Source of the DNA: CAZPUS01 sp964589825
GTDB taxonomy: Bacteria > Fibrobacterota > Chitinivibrionia > Chitinivibrionales > WJKA01
NCBI GenBank assembly: GCA_964589825.1
Contig: CAZPUS010000011.1
Span: 1-64,000 of the forward strand
Direction: 5' to 3'
DNA length: 64,000 nucleotides
In this document: one piece after another, positions 18,701 to 26,020 of the stretch
Layout: each line of letters begins with the position of its first letter
Position numbering within the stretch: the stretch's first letter is position 1
Notes under the pieces: generated by a model
The model's database searches: none
Seen by the model: only the letters and a program-made list of their open reading frames with translations
Told to the model about the DNA's origin: nothing
Made by a program: the position numbers and the translations under genes

Positions 18701-19026
18701 TGCAGGGAAACGGTGAAAAGCAACGTGCACTCGTACTATACCGTAGGATCCTTTCACTTGATTCGACCCATGTACGAACAATGAACAATATGGGTGTTCT
18801 TTTTGCACGTAAGGGAGCATACGATTCAGCCTCTCATTACTATTCACGTGTGCTTCGGTACGAGCCCGGGATGACACAGACGTATGTTAACCTGATAAGT
18901 GTTCAGCTTATGCGGGGTGACAGCGCACAGGCACGGGAGATTTTTGCCCGACTAAAGACATTGCAGGCTGACAGTGCGCTTTTGGAAAAAGCGGCGGAGC
19001 TTTTCGAGCCTGCGGTGATACGTTAG
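15739..19026 (+). CDS. Very large secreted TPR-repeat protein
   Basis: A 1095-residue protein built almost wholly of tetratricopeptide repeats. The N-terminus has a signal peptide (hydrophobic stretch FIWAVFFLCVGGL, then RAE). Repeats recognisable by A-x-x-x-F/Y-x-x-A and P/D-x-x-A positions run from about residue 60 to the end, for example YRYFSAALDTFPGYTDAKNNIGVVY cut into its helices, KAVRAFKKAF, and YDSALHYYHHAL. Many repeats carry D-T-A, D-S-A or D-T-T at the turn, a stylistic bias shared along the chain. TPR proteins of this kind scaffold complexes in the periplasm or at the outer membrane. Its partner is unknown. Confidence 0.85.
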   Translation: MNRRLYGEHRYKRCGIRGFASRIAVNFIWAVFFLCVGGLRAETKLQQPVFDVVPAEMMQVIEKAYALNKKGLSKLDAGDFDGAYRYFSAALDTFPGYTDAKNNIGVVYYRRGIIGQAQRVWRELTKAYPTYFLSWYNLATVALHERRFEMALQRADSVLSLNKNFYQAWMLKGKAYLEMKKHRKAVRAFKKAFSIVPDNKACWSNYAYALVQAGDTTGAVKVLRTYKDDPEALRMRGILYAVQGRHGDAISSFSRAYEQTRDTTMLLRIAHMQFEQGKYCEALKEYSRYFRHSGSKPVDAFINASYAARSCKSDTAALRILREGYAFYSNDPVLNYNIGTLSFALKDYDRALFHLSRAADTLSNPHLHYLRAKAAFLQGDYASAISYIDNALGIARRASYFDLKGRIYYARGDKKKAMEAFSAALSEDSSYVQASLHYALASGGDSLTDYTRIRDVLQARLDTCSDGNQQCASLRKSLSFIYYESGDIARVLDMLERIESSRWKSRLYSMLGTYYRDRTQPDSAVRMLKRCVANSDTASQCLHTLAQLYIERGMEDSAVVLLTRFEKRKGNGMWKMEYQLGHAFLKSNRLEKARRAFKSSLERNPGYAPAMALLAFVYAREGREDTARSLWQQARKDGEANATVIKNIGISFEEAGMYDSALHYYHHALHLDPGDSALYINIGNTYAVSGDTTAATQAYKTALSSGKRAEAAYNLFLIARARTNDKLARQMKKVLVNEFPRHVYASRVRVDWHLWQQDTAAAYEVLQGIDDKNEHDMYQLCQIAMAMNDDSVFSRYISRIPDDSNWAVKKIRLKAEFAFSRQEYTRSFNLLQQLPDTGYSALYNKALAAFHAGMCKKALVAEKKIGRRALADEQKERLLSLKANAAMCTQHWSVARSVYDTLAQISPDDPVVWYNRAVALYNMDSVKTAWNFYTRAIEMDSSFVNEDIEHRYKTVTTPEPSSDSRSSHRALKGTQDSIVALYNRAVSLQGNGEKQRALVLYRRILSLDSTHVRTMNNMGVLFARKGAYDSASHYYSRVLRYEPGMTQTYVNLISVQLMRGDSAQAREIFARLKTLQADSALLEKAAELFEPAVIR

Positions 19027-19119
19027 AACGTTGCTGCAGCGGAATAAGAGGCGGCACAACGGCTGCCGCAGATACGCAATAGATAGTGCAGGACTCCTTT
19101 ACATTCGCGTGTTTAGCAT

Positions 19120-19698
19120 ATGCATATTACACTTGCCAACAAGATAACGCTTGCCAGGATAGTGGGTGTTGCCGTCTTCGTTCTTTTGCTGCTGTATTTT
19201 AAAAGCAGTCTCGAGGAAGAAGCGGTTCATCGTGAGCTTATGCGCTACGGCGCGCTTTCACTTTTTGTAGTTATTATTCTTTCGGATGCGCTTGACGGCT
19301 ACATCGCCCGGCGTAACAATGAAGAGACCGACCTGGGCAGGATCCTCGATCCATTTGCGGACAAGGCGCTTTTTTTTGTCTCTTACATAATGCTGAGCCA
19401 TACAAGTTTTCATGGCACGCTGCCGGTAATTCCGATGTGGCTGGTGTGGCTGGTGATAAGCAGGGATCTGTTTCTTTGCTGCGGCGCATTGCTTATCCAT
19501 ATTTTAATGGGATCTGTGACTATTACTCCCTCGTGGACCGGGAAGGTGACGACTTTCCTGCAGGCGTGCGTTATTTGTCTTGTACTCGCCAAAGTATCCG
19601 GTGCGGTCTTTTTATCGGCAACCCTTGTTGCAGGTCTGTGTACTCTCATATCGGGTGTGCGATACCTTATACAGGGATATCTGCAGCTGCGCGGTTAG
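19120..19698 (+). CDS. pgsA: CDP-alcohol phosphatidyltransferase (PgsA-like)
   Basis: A 192-residue integral membrane enzyme. The CDP-alcohol phosphotransferase signature D-G-x2-A-R-x8-G-x3-D-x3-D is complete in the segment around residues 58-83 (LDGYIARRN ... GRILDPFADK). Start NKITLARI and several membrane spans match phosphatidylglycerophosphate synthase, which condenses CDP-diacylglycerol with glycerol-3-phosphate. Other CDP-alcohol transferases share the motif, so the acceptor is inferred from overall likeness to PgsA. The gene is convergent with the nucleotidyltransferase gene. Confidence 0.85.
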   Translation: MHITLANKITLARIVGVAVFVLLLLYFKSSLEEEAVHRELMRYGALSLFVVIILSDALDGYIARRNNEETDLGRILDPFADKALFFVSYIMLSHTSFHGTLPVIPMWLVWLVISRDLFLCCGALLIHILMGSVTITPSWTGKVTTFLQACVICLVLAKVSGAVFLSATLVAGLCTLISGVRYLIQGYLQLRG

Positions 19699-19730
19699 AC
19701 GAGAAGCCGTCCCGATAGTAACAACCCGTA

Positions 19731-20672
19731 TCAGCGATAATCCATACACCCCCATTCACCACAAAGCGAATAGCGTATCGACGATTCGGGTTTGAGCCGT
19801 GCGTGGCGGACGACGATGCTGTTGTGTACGCTTGTAGCTGAGGGAAGCTGTTGAGGTTCGTACCATGTGTGGGAACCGAGACGTAAAATTGCATCATCCG
19901 CAAGTCGGAGGTTATACGCAGAATTGGTCCGTGTATCCACAACCATCCATTCTGGAGGTGCAAGCGGTGATATCCCGGCTATAGTATCGTGGTGAATCGC
20001 TGCAAGTGAGGCCGGGGTGCCAATATCTTTCCAATACGCAGGTGCATGGACACACACCTTTACGGGTGCTCCATGTGCACGAAGCCGGTCCCATACCGCA
20101 GTGATTGAAAAATCATCCGAGGTCAGGTAAGAAAAAAAATCGGGACGGTAAAGCGTAATGCCGATGAATGCGCCCGATCCGTGGTGTAATCTCTCATCGG
20201 AATTAACGCTATCGTACGTGCCAAGGTACGTATGGGTTTGCGTATCGTATACAATAGTGGGATGCGATGCATGGGTGAACACGACCGGGGCACAAAGTGC
20301 ATCCATGTGTCTGAAACGTGCGACAAGTCCACACAGATCTATATCCGCCACAATATCGACATTTGCCACTACGCAAATATCGTCTTTGCTGCAGAACGAA
20401 GCACTGTTATACAGCGCGCCGCCGGTGCCGAGAATCCGGTCCGTTTCGTGAAACAGGGATACGTCGTACGCGTTCGATTGTACGAAAGATTCGATCCGGG
20501 AATGTAAATAGTGCGTGTTGACACCAACGGCGTTGCATCCGCACTCCTTCATCCACTCGATTTTATGCTGCAGGGCAGGTGCTCCGCACAGAGGTACCAG
20601 CGCCTTTGGAATCGATCCTGTAATTGGCCGAAGCCGTGTTCCGAAACCGGCACTCAGAATCAGTCCCCGCAT
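19731..20672 (-). CDS. Sugar-1-phosphate nucleotidyltransferase (MurU-like)
   Basis: A 313-residue nucleotidyltransferase with the glycosyltransferase-A fold. It begins with GLILSAGFGTRLRPIT and KALVPLCGAP, the nucleotide- and Mg-binding loop, and later has GTGGAL and VVANVDIV (metal Asp). The end segment YWKDIGTPASLAAIHHD is a usual feature of these enzymes. It overlaps by 13 bases the gene for an exo-N-acetylmuramidase of the NamZ type. That context suggests it activates MurNAc-1-phosphate with UTP, as MurU does in the cell-wall recycling route. The assignment to MurU is inference; GDP-mannose or glucose-1-phosphate enzymes look alike. The last 80 residues are longer than in known MurU. Confidence 0.78.
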   Translation of the reverse strand: MRGLILSAGFGTRLRPITGSIPKALVPLCGAPALQHKIEWMKECGCNAVGVNTHYLHSRIESFVQSNAYDVSLFHETDRILGTGGALYNSASFCSKDDICVVANVDIVADIDLCGLVARFRHMDALCAPVVFTHASHPTIVYDTQTHTYLGTYDSVNSDERLHHGSGAFIGITLYRPDFFSYLTSDDFSITAVWDRLRAHGAPVKVCVHAPAYWKDIGTPASLAAIHHDTIAGISPLAPPEWMVVDTRTNSAYNLRLADDAILRLGSHTWYEPQQLPSATSVHNSIVVRHARLKPESSIRYSLCGEWGCMDYR

Positions 20673-21853
20673 TGCGGCTCCTCAGAATAGTGGCGTATGT
20701 GCCTGAAAGTATATTCAAACTCCCGGTATTGCTGTTGCCACTGAGTGCGGATATCGTCGGGAAGTGTTCCCGAAACGATATATTTTCTGACCAGGGGGGT
20801 ACCGGTAAGAATATCGATCGGCATTTTTTTGTACTCGTATTCATATGGTGGCGGATTGAAAAAGACGTGGCTGCCGCAGCTGCGCCACAATGCATCCAGA
20901 AGCACCACCGCAGTGTGTACCGGGTGAAACCGGCGTGGATGTGTTACGTGCAGTTGTGCTCCTCTGCAGTACTGTCCTTGCCATTTATCGAAAGTCGGCA
21001 AAAAATCGTGACGCCGAAGATGGCAGCCGGAAAGTGTGGATACGTGCGGGTGGCTTTTTAATGCGTCGCAATCGAGAAATGGAGCACCAAAGAGCTCGAA
21101 CGGCCGTGTGGTGCCACGGCCTTCGGAGATATTGGTCGCTTCGAACAGAACCATCCCCGGATAGACTCGCGCGGTGTCAAGGGTCGGGATGTTGGGTGAG
21201 GGCATAATCCACGGTAGTCCGAAGTCGCTGTAGAAAGAATTGCGGTGCCATCCCTGCATCCATACCACAGAAAGCCTAAGCGAGGGAAAGTAGCGCTGCG
21301 CCAGCAGAGAAGCCAGTTCTCCCAGGGTAAGACGGTGACAAAGCGGGATTTCTGCACCGCCCACAAATGAAAAATGGGTGGAGGGACATACGGGACCGTC
21401 GAAATCGAGTGCGGCAATTGGGTTGGGGCGATCGAGTACCCATACCGGGATGCCCGCTTTGCTGCATGCATGAAGACAATTTTTTATTGTCCAGATATAA
21501 GTGTACGGGCGTGCACCTACATCCATGAGATCGATAACGAGTGCATCGATGTGTGTGAGCATTTCCGCGGTGGGAGTGCGCGTGCTGCCGTATAGGCTGT
21601 AGAGAGGAGCTTTCCATTCAGAAACGAGCGATCCGTCCCATTCGACCATATTTGCCTGTGTAAAGCCGTAAAGTCCGTGCTGGGGACCGAAGATTGCACC
21701 CAGACGCAATTCAGAAGAGGCGTGTACCAACTCGAGGATATGCCGCCACTCGGAATTTACGGATGCGGCATGGCACAAAACGCCGAGTCGTTTGTTGCGC
21801 AAAGCAGGTGGGGGAGAGGAAAAAAATCTATCGATGCCGAGTCTGCATGTCAT
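20660..21853 (-). CDS. NamZ-like exo-beta-N-acetylmuramidase (DUF1343)
   Basis: A 397-residue protein of the DUF1343 family. Known NamZ members release terminal N-acetylmuramic acid from peptidoglycan fragments. Family features are the opening GIDRF, LRLGAIFGPQHGLYGF, the block DALVIDLMDVGARPYTYIWT, VLDRPNPI, TLGELA, MPSPNIPTLDTARVYPGMVLFEATNISEGRGTTRPFE read in pieces, and AP(F). I see no signal peptide from the ATG at 21853; a TTG eleven codons upstream would add a short hydrophobic stretch. It is directly upstream of, and overlaps, the MurU-like gene, which points to use of MurNAc from the wall. Confidence 0.85.
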   Translation of the reverse strand: MTCRLGIDRFFSSPPPALRNKRLGVLCHAASVNSEWRHILELVHASSELRLGAIFGPQHGLYGFTQANMVEWDGSLVSEWKAPLYSLYGSTRTPTAEMLTHIDALVIDLMDVGARPYTYIWTIKNCLHACSKAGIPVWVLDRPNPIAALDFDGPVCPSTHFSFVGGAEIPLCHRLTLGELASLLAQRYFPSLRLSVVWMQGWHRNSFYSDFGLPWIMPSPNIPTLDTARVYPGMVLFEATNISEGRGTTRPFELFGAPFLDCDALKSHPHVSTLSGCHLRRHDFLPTFDKWQGQYCRGAQLHVTHPRRFHPVHTAVVLLDALWRSCGSHVFFNPPPYEYEYKKMPIDILTGTPLVRKYIVSGTLPDDIRTQWQQQYREFEYTFRHIRHYSEEPQCGD

Positions 21854-22024
21854 AATAATTGTAAAAAAAGATAAATGCGCCTGCAATTCAGTCGTGAAAA
21901 AAAAGTAATACGTGTTGTGCCGTTATAATACATGCACATACCAAAAATAGCACACGCACCGTCGGTTAGTCATAATTGTGTGTGTAGTATGTCATCACCT
22001 GAAAATCTGTGAATTGCTGTGTGT

Positions 22025-22058
22025 TTGAATGTAAATATGTAAAATATTATTTTATACT
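22025..22058 (+). promoter_or_regulatory. Possible sigma-70 type promoter for rpsU
   Basis: TTGAAT is followed 17 bases later by TATTTT, with an overlapping TATACT, in an AT-rich stretch about 65 bases before rpsU. No other promoter-like sequence is nearer. This is pattern matching only. Confidence 0.3.
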
Positions 22059-22120
22059 GACTTTTTACTCCAGACATTTTGTTACCCGAACCGGAATTGT
22101 GAAGGAGGTGACACGAGTAG

Positions 22121-22324
22121 ATGAACGGTATTATCGTACGAGGAAACGAAGCACCTGAGAAGGCGATCCGCAGATTCAAGAAAGTTTGCGAGCGTACAGG
22201 AGTATTGTCCGATCTGAAAAAGTATCGGTATTTTGAAAAACCGTGTGAAGCACGCAAGCGGAAGAAAAACGCGGCGATTCGTAAACGTATGCGCAATGAG
22301 CGCCGCCGTGGCGGGCAACTGTAA
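22121..22324 (+). CDS. rpsU: 30S ribosomal protein S21
   Basis: A 67-residue basic protein. The N-terminal IIVRGNEAPEKAIRRFKKVCERTGVLSDLKKYRYFEKPCE, read in its parts, and the Lys/Arg-rich tail ARKRKKNAAIRKRMR are the S21 pattern. S21 sits on the platform of the small subunit near the anti-Shine-Dalgarno sequence. GAAGGAGGTG stands 11 bases before the ATG, a strong and slightly distant site. It is a single gene between two minus-strand genes. Confidence 0.96.
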   Translation: MNGIIVRGNEAPEKAIRRFKKVCERTGVLSDLKKYRYFEKPCEARKRKKNAAIRKRMRNERRRGGQL

Positions 22325-22419
22325 CCTCATATACACATACGCAACCGATATTTCTGCAGTATAGAGATATACTATCCTGGTGTGTTGTCCCGACACAGGA
22401 GACATCACACCGGCGGTAT

Positions 22420-23001
22420 TCAGCTGCGTGCTGCAGTAGGATAAAACGACTCCGGTTTTATCCTGTGAGCGGCGGTATGCGTAATTACCGCACATGCGGT
22501 AGCCACGTTGAGAGAATTTTTAAAACCATACGTGGGGATTTCAATCATTGCGTGGCAGCGCTCGAGTGCATCTCTGGATACGCCGAGCGCTTCATTGCCG
22601 AATACGAATGCGCAGGGTGAGGGATATTCGATATTACAGAACGGTTGTGACACTGAGGTGGTTTCAGACGCATACACGGTAACGTGTTGCTGTCTGCACC
22701 ACTCTATGGCATCTATAGCGGTGGTGAATTTTTTCCAGGGTACGTAGTCGGTTGTTCCCAAAGATGTCTTATCGAGTTTGACATGCGGTGGTGTAGCGGT
22801 ATAGCCGCAGAGGAAAAGACCGCGAACTCTGAGCGTATCACAGATACGAAATATGGATCCCACATTGAACGCACTTCTCAAATTGTCGAGAATAACGTAG
22901 ATGGGCATAGAAGGCAGTGCACGGTATTCTTCAGGACTCAGAGAAGTGTCATAGCTTCGTACTTCAAAATTCGTTTCAGTGTCTCCTTTGTCTCTGGCCA
23001 T
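22420..23001 (-). CDS. SpoU/TrmH family RNA 2'-O-methyltransferase
   Basis: A 193-residue protein with only the SPOUT catalytic domain. The three family motifs are present: LRSAFNVGSIFRICDT (motif 1), FVFGNEALGVS (motif 2), and IPTYGFKNSLNVATACAV (motif 3, knot and AdoMet binding). It methylates ribose in tRNA or rRNA; the specific site cannot be read from sequence. It lacks an extra substrate-binding domain. It is convergent with rpsU and about 60 bases downstream of the MFS gene, from which it is probably read. Confidence 0.9.
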   Translation of the reverse strand: MARDKGDTETNFEVRSYDTSLSPEEYRALPSMPIYVILDNLRSAFNVGSIFRICDTLRVRGLFLCGYTATPPHVKLDKTSLGTTDYVPWKKFTTAIDAIEWCRQQHVTVYASETTSVSQPFCNIEYPSPCAFVFGNEALGVSRDALERCHAMIEIPTYGFKNSLNVATACAVITHTAAHRIKPESFYPTAARS

Positions 23002-23058
23002 TGGGGGATATATCCTGCAGATGGTAATTCGGCGTTATCGATCCGGTAATCGTTCAGT

Positions 23059-24372
23059 TCATGTATGAATACGTTCGGTTTTCCCATCGTGTTCGTTTAC
23101 AAAGAAGAAAAGTATGCCCCCGGTGATAAACAACACAGACACCGAGAGAATGCTGATGCGGATTGCCTGTTGAGAGGTCGCTCCCAGAGCCTGAATGAAA
23201 ACCCCGATACCTCCCATGAGGACAGGGCCGAGTATGGCGGATGCCTTGTGGATCAGGTTGTAGAATCCAAAGAACTCTCCTGATTTATCAGCAGGGATGA
23301 TACGTGCATAAAAAGACCTGCTCAGCGCCTGAAGCCCTCCCTGTACTGTCCCGACTACAGCGGCGAGGATGTAAAATTCATATACATGGTGCATGAATGC
23401 ACCCCAGACAGTGATGGCGATATAAACGCCAATCGCAGCAAAAATACACACGCGATCTCCCATCCGTGTCGCAATCCAGCCAAATACAACGGCAGAGGGA
23501 AAACCTATGAACTGAGTGATAAGAAGCGCCATTATCAGATTGCCGGTATCAAAACCGATCGACATCCCGTACGCGATCGACATCCGCTGAATGGTTCCCA
23601 CTCCGTCCATGTAGAGCCAGTACGCACCCAGAAAAAGTCCGACCGTCTTAAGATGGCGAATACTTCGAAAGGTGGATCCCAGCTGACGGATCCCGTTTAA
23701 AACATCGAGGCGCCACAAGTGCGTTGCATTTGTGTGATGGCTATGGTAATTCATTCGTTCCTTTACCCACAAAATGAGCGGAATGGTAAAGACCATCCAC
23801 CAGATTCCCACACAGATAAACGATGCTCGAACCGCCTGTGACCTGGATGTAAGGCCGAACGTTTCAGGAGAGGTGGTCATCCATACATTGAGTGTGAGCA
23901 GTATGCCCCCGCCAAGGTATCCGAGGGCGTAACCAAAGGTCGAAATAAACGAACGGTGCTGTTGTGGTGCCACATCGACAAGCAGCGAATCGTAAAACAC
24001 ATTGGCGCCCGAAAAGCAGATGCCGGCTGCAATGAATATTATACTGGCGAGCAGCCACCCCTGCGTTCCGATGGTACTCAACACTATCGACATGAAAGCG
24101 CCGGTAAATGCAAAGCCGAGCAGGAACGCTTTTCGGGTATTACGACAGTCTGCAATTGCACCAAGTACCGGTGCGGTGAGTGCAACCACCCCGGCAGTGA
24201 TTGAATTGGCGATGGAAAGCCGTGCATTACTTTCAACGTGGGATGTCTGGGCACACCAGACGCTTTTGAAAAAAACTGGATAGAACGCCACGACGATGGT
24301 GGTGATGAAGGCTGAATTTGCCCAGTCATAAAGACACCAGGACCATTGTTCTTTGGAAAGAATGCGCCACAT
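23059..24372 (-). CDS. UMF1-type MFS transporter
   Basis: A 437-residue carrier with about 12 membrane spans. The N-terminus with SWCLYDWANSAFITTIVVAFYPVFF in its parts is characteristic of the UMF1 (unknown major facilitator 1 / Atg22-like) family, as are GALTAP-VLGAIAD and the late LGPVLMGG segment. Its substrate is unknown; some eukaryotic homologues export amino acids from vacuoles. It starts at an ATG overlapping the stop of the upstream gene by one base (TGATG), so the two are coupled. The pair suggests that the carrier handles something linked to the neighbour's role. Confidence 0.88.
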   Translation of the reverse strand: MWRILSKEQWSWCLYDWANSAFITTIVVAFYPVFFKSVWCAQTSHVESNARLSIANSITAGVVALTAPVLGAIADCRNTRKAFLLGFAFTGAFMSIVLSTIGTQGWLLASIIFIAAGICFSGANVFYDSLLVDVAPQQHRSFISTFGYALGYLGGGILLTLNVWMTTSPETFGLTSRSQAVRASFICVGIWWMVFTIPLILWVKERMNYHSHHTNATHLWRLDVLNGIRQLGSTFRSIRHLKTVGLFLGAYWLYMDGVGTIQRMSIAYGMSIGFDTGNLIMALLITQFIGFPSAVVFGWIATRMGDRVCIFAAIGVYIAITVWGAFMHHVYEFYILAAVVGTVQGGLQALSRSFYARIIPADKSGEFFGFYNLIHKASAILGPVLMGGIGVFIQALGATSQQAIRISILSVSVLFITGGILFFFVNEHDGKTERIHT

Positions 24373-25685
24373 CAGGTTTTTTTCTCTTTTTTCTGTGCCG
24401 CCGGAAACAGTACATTGTTGAGAATAAGCCGATAGCCGGGTGAATTCGGATGAAGACTCAAATCGGTGGGAGGATCACCCACTGCATGGGAATAGTCTTC
24501 AGGATCGTGGCCTCCCAGATATGCGTACATTCCTTTGCCGAGTATACCATGAAGATACCTGACTCGATTCGTTCCGGGGCTGAACCCCAGTATTACCGCA
24601 TCCTCCCGCAGTACTTCTTTGTTGTATGACGTGGCAAGCCCGTAAAAGCCTTCGATAGTCCGTACGTGATTCTGGGTGAGCATGGACGGCACCGGATCGA
24701 GTTTTGCGCTAAAATCGAACAGCGTAAAATCACGTGCAGGCGTACGCATGCGGGAGTTGACTTTTACCACATCTATATTGCCGAAGTAGCCGGCATAAGG
24801 ATTTGTCTCTATCTCAAAGTTGCGAAATGCAATACAGTTACTGAAATCGAGTTTGGCACGCCAGGCGGGATCGACCGGGTCACCGTCGTACACACGGGCG
24901 ACAATATCGGTCCCGAGCGCGGCGAGTGCGATATCGAGTGTGTTGGGGGCACAGCACATGGCAAACAGAAAACCGCCCTGTTCCACATAATTACGGACCT
25001 TTAACGCCACCGCTTTTTTCAGTTCCGCGACACTTTCAAAGCCCAGATCATCGGCGATGTCACCAAGGCGTGCCCGCTGGCGTTTGAACCATGCGGTATG
25101 ATGAAAACTGCGGAAAAACTTATTGTATTGACCGGTAAAATCCTCATGGTGGAGATGAAGCCAGTCGAACTCGTCAAGTTTTCCCTGCAGTACTTCCTTG
25201 TCGTATACTTTTTCATACGGGATTCCGGCATAGGTGAGTGCCATGGTGACCGCATCGTCCCAAGGAACTTTGTTGGGCGGGGTGTACACGGCGATATCCG
25301 GTGCTTTCTCCAGCGTCATTTTTTCCATGTTATGCTGTGAAATCGTGGGAAGTATCTCGTTATTCCACTGCGATGTTGTAACTCGTACCGTATGTACTCC
25401 GTGCATTTGTGCATACAGTCGATGCTGTGAGGAGTAATCGAGTACGAATGAACCACCCCGGAAGTTGAGGCACCAGGAGGCATTGGACCCTTCGTTAAGG
25501 GCATTGTATACTACACCGTAGGCTTTGAGATGATCCTTTTGTGCCTCGTCCATGGGAATAAGGAGCTTGTCTGCATATGACCGGTATAGTATTGCCGGGA
25601 GTATCAGCAGCAAAACCGTACGGTAACAGCGAGCGTTTTGGACAAGTATCCGTACCAGGGCATGAAGAAAGTATCGTGTGTGCAT
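24372..25685 (-). CDS. Conserved secreted protein (family often labelled asparagine synthetase B-like)
   Basis: A 437-residue protein. The N-terminus has a basic region and a hydrophobic core (TVLLLILPAIL), so it is exported or membrane-anchored. The segment LLIPMDEAQKDHLKAYGVVYNAL, read in parts, with NFRGGSF after it, recalls a family of Bacteroidota proteins often labelled asparagine synthetase B, though no synthetase motifs are visible. The later stretch VEQGGFLFAMCCAPNTLDIAL resembles the nucleophile region of class-I glutamine-amidotransferase-like folds. The last part has SPGTNRVRYLHG and GGHDPEDY. I do not assign a reaction. It is coupled to the UMF1 carrier by a one-base overlap. Confidence 0.72.
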   Translation of the reverse strand: MHTRYFLHALVRILVQNARCYRTVLLLILPAILYRSYADKLLIPMDEAQKDHLKAYGVVYNALNEGSNASWCLNFRGGSFVLDYSSQHRLYAQMHGVHTVRVTTSQWNNEILPTISQHNMEKMTLEKAPDIAVYTPPNKVPWDDAVTMALTYAGIPYEKVYDKEVLQGKLDEFDWLHLHHEDFTGQYNKFFRSFHHTAWFKRQRARLGDIADDLGFESVAELKKAVALKVRNYVEQGGFLFAMCCAPNTLDIALAALGTDIVARVYDGDPVDPAWRAKLDFSNCIAFRNFEIETNPYAGYFGNIDVVKVNSRMRTPARDFTLFDFSAKLDPVPSMLTQNHVRTIEGFYGLATSYNKEVLREDAVILGFSPGTNRVRYLHGILGKGMYAYLGGHDPEDYSHAVGDPPTDLSLHPNSPGYRLILNNVLFPAAQKKEKKT

Positions 25686-26020
25686 ACTGATTATTGCCAG
25701 CCGATGGAGATAAGGTGTTCTTTGTATGGAGTGGATATTGTAATAATAGCCATGGGGCTATTCTCCGTATAATCAATGGAAATGATCGCATTGCAGCACT
25801 GCCGTATTACGTAATACCTAAAAAGAGACATTGGTACACGAAATGCGCTGCCATCATTACGCTCACCGCGTTTTTTATCACGATAATCGCGCAGGTTAGG
25901 AGGGTATAGTTGTATGTGCCGTTGTGCTTCTGATCTGACAAAATGGTGCTAATCCACGGCAATCAGTAAAAAATGTATTATCCCGTAGGCAAGGAGCCAC
26001 AAACAACGGACGCGTGAAAA
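25686..26020. other. Intergenic region, nothing recognised
   Basis: This 335-base gap lies between the stop of the beta-helix/barrel gene and the start of the conserved secreted gene, both on the minus strand. It should hold the promoter of the downstream pair. I see no repeat copy, terminator or credible frame in it. Confidence 0.5.

Noticed and set aside
22325..22419. Terminator between rpsU and the RNA methylase gene
   Set aside because: GGTGTG and CACACC are about 20 bases apart and no T-run follows on either strand.
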